Below are positions 1-13,091 of a stretch of DNA of 64,000 nt, one piece after another. Location of the stretch: the NCBI RefSeq assembly GCF_021018805.1, contig NC_086247.1, positions 118,703,094 through 118,767,093 of the forward strand, read 5' to 3'. Both the position numbers and the translations under genes were made by a program. Numbering within the stretch: position 1 is the first letter of the stretch; each line of letters opens with the position of its first letter. A model generated the notes under the pieces. It saw only the letters and a list, made by a program, of their open reading frames with translations, was not told the origin of the DNA and did not search any database. The stretch comes from Prinia subflava (lineage: Eukaryota > Chordata > Aves > Passeriformes > Cisticolidae).

Positions 1-3000
1 TAGACAGCTCTAAAAGTCAGTCTCTTCCATTTAGCCCTGTTACATGCATAATATCTGTTCAATCTGCCATCATGCACTGCTTCATATATTGCTTCATTTT
101 GTTTTCAGGCCCCAGGGCAAATCTGGCCTTCATGTAGAGTGAACACCACCCTCTAAACCTCTGTTTCTGCCTGCATATAGCATACCTCAGCTTAGCCTGA
201 CATTTCTAGTGACTGTAGCCAATTTCCAGGGGTTTAGTCCATTGAGGCAGTCAGGAGGCTGCTGGTAAATTCCTGATGTGGTGCACCCTGCTTACACAGG
301 GCTGGCATGAGATGCTTAGTCATGTCACTGACAGCTACCAAAGGATGGAACCTGAAAGAGTGGTTTTGTGGCACACTATCCTAATGAAATTTTTTGAGCT
401 AGTCAGCCTTGAGTGTGCTCTGGAAATACAGAAGTTACTGGTTTGTGCTCCACTGCCACCTGCACAGGCAGCATTTTAGAGGGAGTGTGTAGAGGAAAAG
501 CCATGAGCCATAACAGCTGCCCTTCTTTCAAAATCCTCACAGCTAGCTGAGCTGTCTCACTGCAAGCAGCCACTGCTATTGTGTGCTCTGCCTTTGCATG
601 AAGATAGCCCACAGAGAATATGAACTGAGTCATATTCTTCATCTTATGCTGAAGTCCTATATGCTGCTTCCTTCTGAGAAACTCATGCTCACAGCAGGGA
701 AACTGCTGGAAATTCTCCATCTGCATCACCCAAGTCAGAGCCCCACTAAGCTCCCCCACCCACCCCAGCTGAGAGAAGCAGCCACTTCCCACATATGAGT
801 AATGAAAATGTTTCTCTTACATTACAAATTCTAACAAATCTCAGCCCCCTTGCTCTATGTTCTGGGCTCCATGTAGGCTTACTGTTTTATTTGTATGACT
901 TTCTGCCGAGCTGTTTCTGAGAATTGGAAGTGTAAAAAAAAAAAATAGAAAAGTTATATGTGAGAGAAATCCTATTGCTGTGTTTAAAATCAGTTCCCAA
1001 ATCCATGGCTGACTAAGCCTCACCCTGTTGTTATTTTGTGGTTATGGATATTGGATGTTCTCTTTGCTGGAATGAGTGATGCCAAAATGCACCCATTCTG
1101 AAGGTCTGCTAAGGGAAAAAACAACTGTGTGCCGCTGCTGAATGCAAAAATCAAAACAGGGAGCCTCTTTTTGACAAAATCCATCAGGTTCCTTCAGTGT
1201 TACAGTAGATGGGAAAAGGCTGGGAAACTTGTGTAACAGTGCAGCCAAAAATAGGGCCTTTAACACACAGAAATAGTAGAAAGCAAGACAAATATACCTC
1301 AGCTGTCATTTTTCCCTCCTCTTCTGTCCGTCCTTTCTCCTTAAACCTTGTAATTTTCCTTTTTCCTTTTAGCTTTTTCTCTCTTTTAGGCTAATTTTAT
1401 TTTCTGTCTGGGAAGAGAGCAAGCGATTTTGCTTGGTTCACTGAAAGAGTTGGGGCTCTGCTGGGAGTGATTAGGGAGCAAACTGAACAACATGGATGCA
1501 TTTCTAGGTGTTAAAAAGTTAATTATGCGCTCTGTGGTTTCATAAGGATTTTTTAGCTAAGCTATAAAACAGTTTGTGTCTATTTAGGGTCCTTAAAGTC
1601 TTTTGTCATGACCCAAATGCCCCCATGATCAAATGCCAATACTTATTTTCCAGGATGTCATTTTAAGTCATTGCATACAGCTAATATGAGAGTGTTACAA
1701 ATTACTTTTGGCTTTAGAAATGCCATCATTGCAGTGGCAGGTGAAAAATACCCAGTACATCCAATATTTCTGTTTAAAAAACAGTTCTGTGCCACCCTTG
1801 TCTGCATTACCAACCCTCCACCAAATGTACTTGTGTGGTAGGAAGATGCAGTGGCTAGCAGCAGGCATATATGAAGTGAAGGATTTTCCCTCCCATTTGC
1901 ATTTCTTCATCAGCCCAGCTTCAAAAAGGGGCTTTGGAACCATTCACTGCCTTTACCACCTGCCTTCCTTAGTGTATCTGCTCCCTGATTCTCCTTTTAT
2001 CCATTCATGCTGACCTGTGCCCTGCCCTACAAGTCTGTGAATTCCCTGTGACAATAAGCTCAGTTTATCCAGCTGTGATAGATTTCATCCTCAGGATCTG
2101 AGTATCTCCTCACACCCCTGCATGAACTCCATGCAGGTGTTGGGTGCTGCAGACTTCTTTCCTCTCCCTCTGCAGGACCAAGAGGCTGGAACACCTCTTG
2201 CAGTTGTCTTGGTCTGTGCCTGACTTTCCCTGGGCTGAGGGACACCCGTCAGGATCCTTGCACGAGGCACAGGAATTCTGTATTGTCTTACTTTCTCTTA
2301 CAGCAGAGACATTTAGGACCATGGTTTTAGGACCATTTCCATGACTGAATCCCTCCCTGTGTTGTACCTGTTATAGGTGCTTTTGAAACAACATCATTCT
2401 GCCCGGTGTGCATACCCACCAGTTTGGCCATCAGTGTTTCCTCTTCTTCCTTCCCTCTTCCTAGATCTGACCATGTCACTTGGCAGCTCCTATACATTTA
2501 TCCTTATGGCATGAATTAATTTTGATAGTTACTGTGGGGAAAAAATAGGCAGTGAACTATTCATTTCACTAATTAACAGTGCATAATTTCTTTGCTCTGT
2601 TCAATTTGTTTAGTCAATGCAATCTGCTTTCTCTCTGCCTATCCACAACAAAAGCAGTAGTCTTAGTGCTAATGGGCTTGCACTTCCCTTATTTCATAGC
2701 TATTGTTACTAGCAGGTCTGGTTCTTTCAGTGTTTGCTGACATGAAACATCACTCTTGCAAGATCCATTTGTTTTTTCCAAAGTCCACAAGTGTGTTTTG
2801 AAATCGTTCATGTAAAGTTTTTAGTCAACATGAATATTGTCATTGTGTGGGAAGCCAGGCTAGCAAGACTGTAGGGAAAATATGGGAAGACTTGAATGAA
2901 TGAAATCAGGCTGGAATTTTGGTGTAGAGATCTCAGTTATACAAATTATCTCACAGTTTTGTAAGAAAATGAAGACCAGTGCGATTGGTCTGTTGCTTGT

Positions 3001-3003
3001 TTG

Positions 3004-3038
<35 letters not shown>

Positions 3039-4580
3039 TAAAATGTTGTGCCATTGTTGCCAGAATGGCATATGTGAAGCAGTTGAATTACTAAAGGGTT
3101 ATTTTGGGTAAGGAGACCCTCCAAGTACTGCATTTGAATTCACGGATTCACTACAGAGATGAGAACTTCTATAGTTTCTTACCTCAAAGGCTTCTCAAAC
3201 TTTGGTGCTGGTCATCATCTCAGCTCCTGGTTGAGCTAGATACACAATGTACACATGTGCAGATGCACACACACATTCAAGTGTGCAACAGTAGTTTGGA
3301 ATATGTGATCCAATGCCTGTGACTTCACATCTCCTTGTGTATCCCTAGCAGCATTTCAGCTAATGGATTGTGCCTTGCTGTGAAACTCAAAACAGCAATT
3401 TCAGCTCCTGTCATCCAACAAATTCCCTAGACCTCCAAATTTTCCATGCCTTCAGGAACATGGTTTGACTTCAGAAGGCCAACCCTGAGATCCTGGGTTT
3501 CTTTCTTATTCCAGGAAAGGCCATTCACCAGAGTCCCTTTTCTTTCAGTTCTGCCTAAAGTTAGGCTTTTGGTTTAGGGGCTTCTACAAATGGATATCTG
3601 CTATGATACCTGCAGGGTCTGGACTGCTTTCCCAGACAAACTTCAGAGCAGGGATGGCTTCATTCAGGCACACACCATCTGTATCTCTGCTCCATACTTG
3701 TGTCTGAAGGAGCCCACTTCTTTGATGTGCCACTCCAGAACAGTGCTGGCACCATGTTCTCTGTGTCCATGACTTCCAGGCATCTGCTGTATTGCAAATC
3801 TGGGTGTACCACAGTGTGCAGTGGATGTGAACATGTGGCAAACCCTGCATTTGCTATAGCAAGCCCTACTCCTGAGGTAACCTGCAAGGCCATTACACTT
3901 TCCAGACTATCTCCTTACAAATCATACACAGCTTGGTATCATGCCAAGGCTATTCAGCAGGTAGCTATAAGATCTGTATGCTGGTCCATATGAAGAGCAG
4001 GTGACTTTCAAGGCAGCCTCTTTTCTAGGATTTTTATATAACCCAAGAGGAGGCTGATATTTGCAGTTTTCAGCCTTTTTAAAAGGCCTCCCTATGCATT
4101 GTTTCATGAATTTAAGCCCTTGTCATGAGTTTTTCCCAGGCTGAGTGCTTCCTAATATCCTGCATGCCTGGCTGCCAACCCCAATCTGAGCCAGTTCCAA
4201 TGGCTTCTGCTCTCTTTTGTGGGTCAGCTTTTCCATACAAAACTACAACAGCACTGTATATTTTTATCAATCTGAACTTATTTCCAGGGTCTCTTATATG
4301 CCAGCTTGGCATATGACTGAATGTAATTGGCTGTGTCATTTGCTCATACATATTTATCCTAGGGAAATACCAGCTGATACATTTTCAAAGCGCTGAGGAC
4401 ACCACTCCAAAATAGTGAGAGTTGTTACTAGACATCTCTGCAGGTCTGGACTATTAAGGGCGAAATGCAGAGTTAAGAGTGGGAAAAACCTAGACCCCCT
4501 TCCTGAAGACGTGTGCTCTGTTGCCAAAGAGGTTCATTCACCTCAGCCATTTAGGAGACATATTTAATGCTACATTTTAA
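1..4580. other. non-coding stretch, no gene recognised
   Basis: AT-rich, unique-looking DNA. Open frames are short, occur on both strands over the same bases and show no recognisable protein family. Apart from the poly-T tract at 3008-3037 and a short CA-rich patch near 3265-3275 I see no element that I can name. It could be intergenic or intronic. Confidence 0.6.
3008..3037. repeat. poly-T mononucleotide tract (30 bases)
   Basis: An uninterrupted run of thirty T residues. No AATAAA (or complement) lies just beside it and no recognisable element abuts it, so I read it as a slippage microsatellite and not the tail of a retrocopy. Confidence 0.9.
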
Positions 4581-4589
4581 TACATGAGA

Positions 4590-4880
4590 GGATTTAGTGT
4601 CTCTCCAGTGTTGGGCAGTCCGTGGTACGGGGGCAGTCCCCGGTGCTGGTCCTGGCAGCCCCTGTGCAGCCGGACAGACGCCGTTCTGCTGCTCCCCTCT
4701 GCTGTTCAGCGCGGAAACAACACACTCCCAGCCGGGCATCCTCCCGCCAACTCCGGAATATTTTCCCTTTGGCTTTTTTCTTCTTTCTTTGGCCAGGTGT
4801 GGGAGGGGTGTGGAGGGGAAGGGAGCCGAGCTGACACTGGATGTGTTTGTTGTGCTTGGCAGCCGGCTGCAAATGCAAAA
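4590..4880. promoter_or_regulatory. GC-richer islet, possible enhancer or conserved element
   Basis: This stretch is clearly richer in G+C and in CpG than the flanks. It carries KLF/Sp-like GT boxes (GGGAGGGGTGTGGAGGGG near 4800-4817) and an octamer-like TGCAAATGC near 4868. Small open frames exist on both strands but none has a family signature. Regulatory function is inference from composition and motif density only. Confidence 0.25.
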
Positions 4881-6342
4881 GGAAGTAACGCTGATTTCCT
4901 ACGCACTGTAATTCTCTTTTCTGACCTTTTTTATAGATAGCGAAGAAGAAAGATAATTTTCGGGAAAAGCAAAATAAATGGGACACAGAACCAGAACTTG
5001 TGCCAGGAGAGCTACTGGCTAAATGTGCGGTGCATGGCAATGGGCTGAGGCAAAGGAGCTTTAAATGTTTCGAGTCAAGGTCAAATGAAGGCTATGGTTC
5101 AAGTTCAGATTTAAAATATTAACATTAACATGTCTTGCTTTCTTAGTTACTTTTAAATGGGAATCTCAGAGTAGGGCCTTTATGGGTTTGATTGGACTGC
5201 AAATTACAAAAAATCAGATGCATCTCTTCTCTTTTCCCCTAAAAATTCCTTTCAAATGATTTAGCTTTGAAATGTCGGATTCCAGTTTAGTTCAAGTGGC
5301 AAGCAGATTAAAGGAAAAGGCACTGTAACATTAGATAATTATAAATGATAAGGTGACACCCTCAGAATTTTTAAGCCTGCCATTTTAAATAATCATTGCT
5401 TATAATAGAACTAATCATCTAGACTGTATTGACTTAGATTTCTTTCTTCAAACCAAACCCTGTTGCCAAGTCACCCTCTAAGTGTAAAAAAGAAAGAAAC
5501 GAGCATAATCTCCACCTGTTTTGCTCAGTGGCCCTCATGTGAGTAAACAAAACACACAGCTTGGAGAGAAGACAGACATTGCTTGATATCTTAATTCTTT
5601 TTTCTCTCTTTTTGCTGGATCAGCCATAACTTACTGCATTTTTCTAAAGCCTGATTAGCATTTGCAAGTTCTGCACAATGGGCCAGCATTTCTGCAATTC
5701 CTGGCTTCCTTTCACTTTGTCCTGTTTTATCAGGGGTGACGCCAATAAACTCGAGTGGGCTCAGATGTAAAATGTTGAGACATCCTCTGGGTTAAACCCC
5801 TTCAGGAGGGCTGTAAAAGATGTGACGGCATTTGGACTCTGTCCACCTGTAAAGGTTGCAAAAGGCCTGGGCAGTCTGACAGCCCTCATGAAATGCAGGG
5901 CATTCCAGACATGAACAAATAAATAGTGTGAGCCGAAAGGTCTCCTCCTCTGGCTGCTGAGTCAGAGAGCAACATGCAGGCAGGCAAGATGTCAGTTTTC
6001 TGTGTTCAAGTGCTGTGCTTTTTGTGGCTACCTGGTCCATTCACTATTTTTTCCAGAATGAAGGGGAAAAAACATGCACTGAAATTTCACGAAGAGCTGT
6101 GGAAGAACACGGATATCTGTTGAGAATCATTACACTGAGGGCCATGCTTCAGAGAGAGAGGAAGCAGCTGATTTGAGCCTGCTCTAATCCCATTCTAAAC
6201 TAAAGTGGCTGCACTGTGACTCTATTTAAGTCTTTTGAAAAGAAAGTGGACTTGGTCAAATGGAACTAGTTTAGGTAGGAGTATCCCTATGGGAGTTTAA
6301 TGTGGTTAAGCATTAACTGCATTTATGTGTAAATGTGGCACA
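4881..6342. other. AT-rich non-coding stretch with CNE-like texture
   Basis: No coding signal. The part from about 5110 to 5440 is AT-rich, non-repetitive and dense in homeodomain-type ATTA/TAAT cores, the texture often seen in vertebrate conserved non-coding elements. Conservation cannot be judged from one sequence. Confidence 0.3.
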
Positions 6343-6446
6343 CAGAGATGTGGGTTTGTGGTGGACTTGGCAGTGCTGGGTTAACAACTGGACTTGACCA
6401 TGATCTTAAAGGTCTTTTCCAACCTAAACAGTTCTATGATTCTATA
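6343..6446 (+). mobile_element. CR1 LINE, truncated 3' end
   Basis: The stretch GTGGACTTGGCAGTGCTGGG, then GATCTTAAAGGTCTTTTCC, then AACCTAAACAGTTCTATGAT and TCTATA is the well-known 3' end of avian CR1 retrotransposons, which finish in short TTCTATGA-type repeats instead of poly-A. Only the last ~100 bp are present, as expected for a 5'-truncated insertion. It has no coding capacity. Confidence 0.9.
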
Positions 6447-9400
6447 AATGAATTCTTCACAATTTCACATCTTTGATAGATTTGGATGGATTTTCCCATA
6501 TAGTCTGACATTCAAAAACCCCAGCTATAGTAGATCTAGGGAACATTTTGCTTCTTGAGTGCCCAGAAGAATTCTCCAGTACCTTTAGTAGAAGTTTAAC
6601 ATGAACATTCAGTAAATGCAAAGAATTCTTAACAATGTGGCCAGAGGCTGTAAGAAATGGAGCCATATCTTTTATACTTCTAGGTTTCAGGTGTTCCATG
6701 ATTTGTTACTCAGAGCAAAGATCAGAGTCAGATCTGTTGTTTGAAAATACAGATTGCTGGAAGCCCTGTGAGTAGAGATTGCCAGACCTCTATTAATTAA
6801 CATAGGCTGCATCTTGTCTCTGTGACAAGTTGCAGTCAGCTTGTCAAAACCCGTGCTGACTGCATGTGCTGAAAACAGGGGTGCAGCTTCCCCTTCCTTC
6901 TCAAATCATAACACTGCCTCAAACTGAATATAGCAGGAATTGCCTCCATTTGTTTTTGAGTTTCTGAGTTTCCTATGTTCAAGCTTTTCTGAATGGCAGA
7001 TCAAAAGATAGATATTTCCAGTAAAATCTTTGTAATCTCACGATTTCCAGAGCAGAAGCTTTAAGTAAATTTCAAAATTTTCATGTGAAAATAGCAGTTC
7101 TGTAGCTGCCTGCATTCCAAACAAGCCTGCCCAAAGGATTTAATTTAGATAGGTTATCATTTCTTATTATCTATCTAGCACTCACAGTGGCTGTAAAATC
7201 CCTAGGAATGGTGGCATTTCCATTTATTTCTATGTTCAGCTCACAGAACACACTCATGACATGAAAATACCATAGAAATACAAGGTAATTATCATCATTA
7301 TGTAACTCCTTGGCATCCAGGAGCAGAATTAACAGCCTGAGTGGTGCCTATAAGAAAAACAGAATACATTTCAGTAAGAAAGCCTGTCATTTTTTATCTC
7401 CTAAGTAACCTTAAATAAAATTGAACTGGCTTAGTCAGTGTGAAAAAAAGGGAAAAAAGGCAAGTTCTTATAATCTTCACTGTGATGATAATACATGTAT
7501 TACTTCATTTAAATAAAATCTCTGAACAGCACCTGGAGTTTTGCAGAGAAATCCTGCACTGGGGATTTGTATGCAGCATGCTTGCACATGAAATGTCAGA
7601 ATTGTATGGACAAGGACAACAGTGAAATTTAAAAGGTGATGGATAAGACAGATGGCTGAGCAGAAGTGGTCTGCATTGCCATGGAAAAAAGCCTGGTGCT
7701 ATCCTCAGCAATCACTGCTCGAGTTTGCAAGAGTCTGGCTGCTATGGAAGCATCTGAGCCAACCCTGGGTGTTGCAATATGCCAGTTTTCCAAGAAACAG
7801 ATTGGTGTACAGTGTGTACTGTTTTTTATTTTCTTGAGGGAGGAGGGTAGAATCTATGGATTTGGAGCTGTCATTTGGCTTTGAATTTCATCTTGTCAAT
7901 GCATTTCTTGATGCCTGGGAAGACCTCTGAAATAGAGATGATATTGTGAATACCGACAGAACCGCCTTGGAAATTACTTCCCCCTCCCATTTGTGAGAGC
8001 AGAAAATCACTGTTTGTACAGAATCTACTAATTTCTGCTCACTGTTCTGTATTTAATCTGTGTGAAAGGTCCCATGTTCCTTCCTTGAAACTGATAAAAG
8101 TGTTGATTGCTGCTTTTCAAGGAGTTTTTTTGTGGGCTTGGCCTTGTGAGGGGATGGCACTCCTGAGAGCTCTGTGCAAGAGTCAGTCAGAGCTGATGCC
8201 CAAATAGTGAAGAGATTCCCCTTGGGCCAGGCTCGAGGCTGCATAGGATTATAACTAGGACTGTGAGAGAAGCAGTCCAGGAGCTCAGAATTCAGGGTTT
8301 GGGTAATTGCTGAGCAATACAGGGAACCAGGATTAAAAGAAAGTGAGAATATTCCCTGAAAGGGAGTGTGAAAGCTTTCTGCCTTCTAGGGCTAAAATTC
8401 TCTGGGATATAAAGATCTACTGGAGAGAGTTTAAACAGTGACTCAATTCTCTAACTGCAAGCAATGGGTTCCAAAATAAAGATAGCTAAGTCAAACTAGT
8501 CTAATTTCTGAACATTGTTTTCTCTAAAGTATTTGATGATTGTGAAAGTTTCCACTCAAATTAAGGGAATGCAGCTAGATATGAAACTGTATTATATGGG
8601 CATTTGAGTGGCAGTGGCAGCCCATGAAATGTGAGCAATATATTTGTAAGTGGCAAACCAAAAGGATGGTGAGAGCACAGACAAGTAAGTAATTAGCCCA
8701 ATGAGCCAACATAGTCATTTTGGGAAAATGTTGAACTCTTGGTAGGGGACTAGGATAGTTTGTACAGCAAAACACTCTGTAAAGGCTAAACTCTTGACAG
8801 GATTATCAAAACACAGCCTGAGAGGAAAGTCCCCAGCTGTGGTGAAGCTCACAGAAGCGGGCAGTTCTCTGAGACCTGGCAGCAGACCTGAGGCAGAAAG
8901 TGATGTGAATCTCTGACAGACTATATAAAAAGCATGTGCTGCACAGGCTGAGCAAACTCCCACCCACAGCCAACACTGCATTTGGAGATCAGTACCACTG
9001 TGGCTTGTGGTCCCTTGGAAGACACAATAAGCCCCAGGGGATGATAGCAGTGCCATGGGTGACAAAAGAGTCTCAGCACAGCAGTGTGTGGAACAAATGC
9101 CAGCAGATGGGATGTGCATTCATTTTCAGTTGGATGGGAGCATGCAAACTTGTGTGGTTTCAGAAGCAGGGCTCTTACAGTGCTGGATGAGCAACCATAG
9201 GTGGGAAAAATAAACCATACAGTGACAGGAAAAGCCCCTGTGAGAGTCTGATATAGCCAGTACCAGTTCTGATAGCAAACAGGAGAGGAAAAGGCCATAT
9301 GCTAGAGAGACGGGGGTGGAAATGACATAAACAGCAGCTCAGCAGTATTCCCTTATGTTGCTTAGGTCTAGACCACTATAGCTGAGGTCACTGCAGTTTG

Positions 9401-12400
9401 ATTTCTGGACTGCAAGATATTGAATCTTTACCCAACCCCGAATCTTAGCCCTTCTCCAGGAAGTACATTCTGCTAAGGGAAGACACTGGATTGGAGAATG
9501 TATCTCTTCCCTTGTTTTGACAGAGGAGAGAAGACTTTGCCTAGGAGCAGTCCCTAGTCTTGGCTGTGGACCCTATCTTTAGAAGACCCTTATTTCAAAG
9601 AGAGGTGAGGAGAAGGATGTCCTCTTTGCTTTTCAGCCTACTCTCTCCTGAAGTAGGACCCCAGACAAATCCACTGCAGGGGCTGGGAGAAAGAAGACAC
9701 TGGAGAAGGGGATGTCTCCTTTGGAGGAGAGGGGGATGCTGGCACACAAAGCCCTTCAGGGCCCAAGTCTGGCCAGCAGCAGCTATCCCCCCTTTGGGAC
9801 GTCTAGAGAACGTGCAGCTTCAACAGAGAAATTAATGCTCCAGACAAAAACTGTGGAAAAGAGAGCTGAGAGAAAAATTAATTACAAATGGATTGCAATC
9901 GTGCAATAGTAAAACTTCAGTGACATTTAATTTCTGTGTAAACAGAGCATGGTTTTGTTCTCATGGTTAGCAGGGGATGGATTCAGGAAGCCGTATTAAG
10001 TTCTTGGCGCTGTTTCTGATTCACTTAGTGGTCTTCAGGAAATGACTTAATTGTGGGGTCTTGCAAATGCTGAGCACATACTGAGGAGCATTTCTTTCCT
10101 CTAAAGCAAAGGGGACTTTCTGGAGCAGGACAAGAGCTCTTCATTTCAGAGGATCAGAGTCTGTTGATTGAAAAAACACAGTCCCCTTATCTTTGTAGCT
10201 TGCATAAAAATTGAGTTCAAGAATGCAGGGTGCTAGTACTCTTATCATCTGCAAGGCAAAGAGGACGCTTTGCTGGGGATCTGTGGGGAAGTCAGCTATA
10301 AAGGGCTATAATTGAATTAAAGGATGGACTGGCTTTGTTGAAAGAAAGGGGAACAGAACCACTCAGGCATGTGGGCTCACATTGTGAAACAAATTACAGG
10401 CTGACACATCCGCTAATAATCTGCGCTGTGGTGCAATAGACAGGAATAACTCAAAACCTCTGTGGCTGGCAAAGGAGAACCAAGAGTAATAGAGGAAGCT
10501 TGTTTCCACTAAATCCCACACCCACTGAACCAGGGCATCTGATTGTCTTGGGCTGGGTGGAGGGGGACATGCCAGTGACAGGGCTGTGCTGGTGAAGCAG
10601 GTCCCGGAGGGGAACCACCTTTTTAAGTAGGCAGGTGAGTGCAGGGAATAAGTTTTTTGGCTGGAGGTGAGGCAGATGTTGACAGCACTGACAGGACTGA
10701 ACTAAGATACCTGCCTAAGTCTGGCAAATTGCATGTGAAATCCAGCACACACAGAATATTGCCTGGACAGGAGTGTATTCTCCCCAGAAACAGTTTCTCC
10801 AAATAGCTTCATTCTGCTGAAATGGAGCAGGTTTCTTCTGTTCAGGATGGTTAATCCTTCCCACCACGCTGCAGGGACATGCAGTTCCCATCAGCACTGC
10901 CTTGATGTGGTCCTGTGAACCCCATGCTGGTGCTCCCATGAGCCACCACCCAGGCCGTGGTGTTGGCCATCCTGCAATATGTGAAAGCTTTCCATACTGG
11001 AAGGCTCAGGTCTGCTCCAAGGGATATCATGGGACATTTCCTGTATTTTCACTGCAACTGGCTGATTTTTCAGTGATTCTGGTTTGCACCTCAGGGAACT
11101 ACTTACCATGCCTGCCTAGATAAATCCCTTCTGATGGGTGTGGGTCAGTGTTACACATTCTGGGAGTCCTGTCCAGCAGAGCTGGGCTGCACTGCAGCAT
11201 GTGATGCACATGTGGGCATGAAACGTGTGTTTTTTCGGGCCAGAACTGTAGATACCCTCAATCAAGCAGATTTCCCCAGCTTTCCTGTGCAAAGCCTCTA
11301 AAATCCATTGTGTTCCTCCTCTGACCTCATGCTTTCAATTTCCTCAGATACCCAGTCCTTAGAAACAGACAAGCCTGAAACAGCCAACAGCAAACATGAA
11401 CAAGAAGGAAATGCATCTATTCAGCTGTGTGCAGGTCATGTTCAGGAGATCAGCCACATAAACATTGATAGAATAAAAAGATTTGTTTCTTGACATAGAC
11501 ACTAAGAAATATTTATATTAAAACTCCAGTTACATTTTTAAGATGTGGCACTAATTTCCTATGTATATTTATACACCTTACACACACACACATACATTGG
11601 TAGAAATTCTGTGTTCATATTAAAGAGGTAAAAGAAATTACTCTTTATGTAAAAATAGAACATATATTCAAGTTGAGCAAGAAGTCCTCCTTGTGTGCAC
11701 TCTGTGATATGTCTGCTTCTGTTGGGTGGCTTCATTTTTTTTCCTTGTGCTCTTCTATGCATTACCATTACCCTCTGAATTATTTACTGTATTTCCCAGG
11801 GTTTTGATATTATCCCATCTTCGCAGAGTGCTGGTGATAACATGTTTTAAGCGACAGCACTATATACTTCCTAAATAATCTCATTTTACTAGTTGTTTAA
11901 CCAAAGATTCTTGAAAGTATTCCTTTTCTTTTTTTCCTGTTGAGCTGTGATGTTCCAGGAGCTCCAAAAAGAAATGTCTCTTACAACTGTGCTAGGAACT
12001 GCCATCATTTAAATAAATTGACTTATGCTGATGCAAATGAGAACAAAATTTGCCCCCATCTGTTCTACATAATCTAGTTCCTAAATCAGAAAAACCAGTC
12101 ACCACGAAATGACAGCCAGTGTTTTATTTTTGTGGGAATTTGGTTTTATCACTTCTGAAAACTGCTGAAGTTAATAATGCAGACTAGCATGCTAAACATG
12201 CTGGTTTCATCTAGGATGGTGCTGGAGATTTTCTTTCTTAGTTTCTTGGGTAAGAATGTATCTAACATATTTAAATGGATGTTAGATTTACATATTGACA
12301 AAAAAGAGTAGCCTTCGATGCTGTAGATTTTAGGGAGGATAATTAAAGGTGAGGGAAGAAGGGACAACTGATGTAGTGCTTAAGCAATGAATAACATCAC

Positions 12401-12515
12401 AGTGTTTTAAACTAAGGAAGAGCAGTGTATTTTATCTGAGCAAATGATCTGGATAGTCTCAAATCTACTGACCTTCCCTCCCAGTGACTGAAAGTTCATT
12501 GTTGGGGTCTGCTCT
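6447..12515. other. non-coding stretch, no gene recognised
   Basis: Small open frames only, on both strands and overlapping each other, none with a recognisable domain. A short CA repeat lies at 11580-11592. No promoter-like CpG cluster was seen. Confidence 0.55.
11580..11592. repeat. short CA dinucleotide repeat
   Basis: About six CA units, followed by an interrupted TACA. A simple microsatellite. Confidence 0.8.
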
Positions 12516-13091
12516 GTGCTACTTGCCAGACCTCTCTGCTTTGTGGTGAACAGGCTTCATGTGGTTGTGACATGCAGCTCACGTCACTCCCTTCACTTTG
12601 GAGAGGTGCTAGAACTGCCATCAATAAATTTTCTAAAAGACTGTGGGACAGAATTGTCTGTACACATGAAATTGCTGTGGAAACCAAGGCACGTGTCCGT
12701 GTACTGCACTACAGTAGTGCACAAGTGGACGAGCAGGTGCTGCTGTGGGCAGCGTTTCAAACACTGTGCCCTGGGAAGAAGGAACTCTCTTAAAAATCAC
12801 AGACCATCTGTAGTTCGGAAAGCCCCACAGATGGTATTGAGATGGTTCACTGAGAGTGATGGAATGCAGGTGCTTCCTCCCGTGGTTGTTCTTGCACAAA
12901 TGTATGTCAGTTTGTGCAATGGCACCTCTCCCTTATGGCACAGCCTCACCAGTTGCACGAGATCAGGTGTGGATGACCAAAAAAAATGTCAGGCACTCTG
13001 GCCAAAATATCCAAGCCTACATACATGCACTGGATATGAGCAGCCAGGTCTTCCAGTAGATGTTCCATATTTCCAACTCCTCTTGAAGTAA
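12516..13091 (+). other. longest open frame of the desert (191 codons), probably not a gene
   Basis: A 191-codon ATG-started frame is the longest in the left 52 kb. The translation shows no domain, signal peptide or repeat that I recognise. The minus strand over 12633-12899 is open too, and the start lacks a promoter-like context. A chance frame or a very old decayed transposon or retrocopy both fit. I do not assign a function. Confidence 0.15.

Noticed and set aside
3008..3037. Poly-T as the tail of a minus-strand processed pseudogene
   Set aside because: No polyadenylation signal complement and no recognisable reading frame to its right.
12705..12721. 8-bp palindrome TGCACTACAGTAGTGCA as a miRNA or regulatory site
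   Set aside because: Too short and no extension of the stem; expected by chance in a window of this size.
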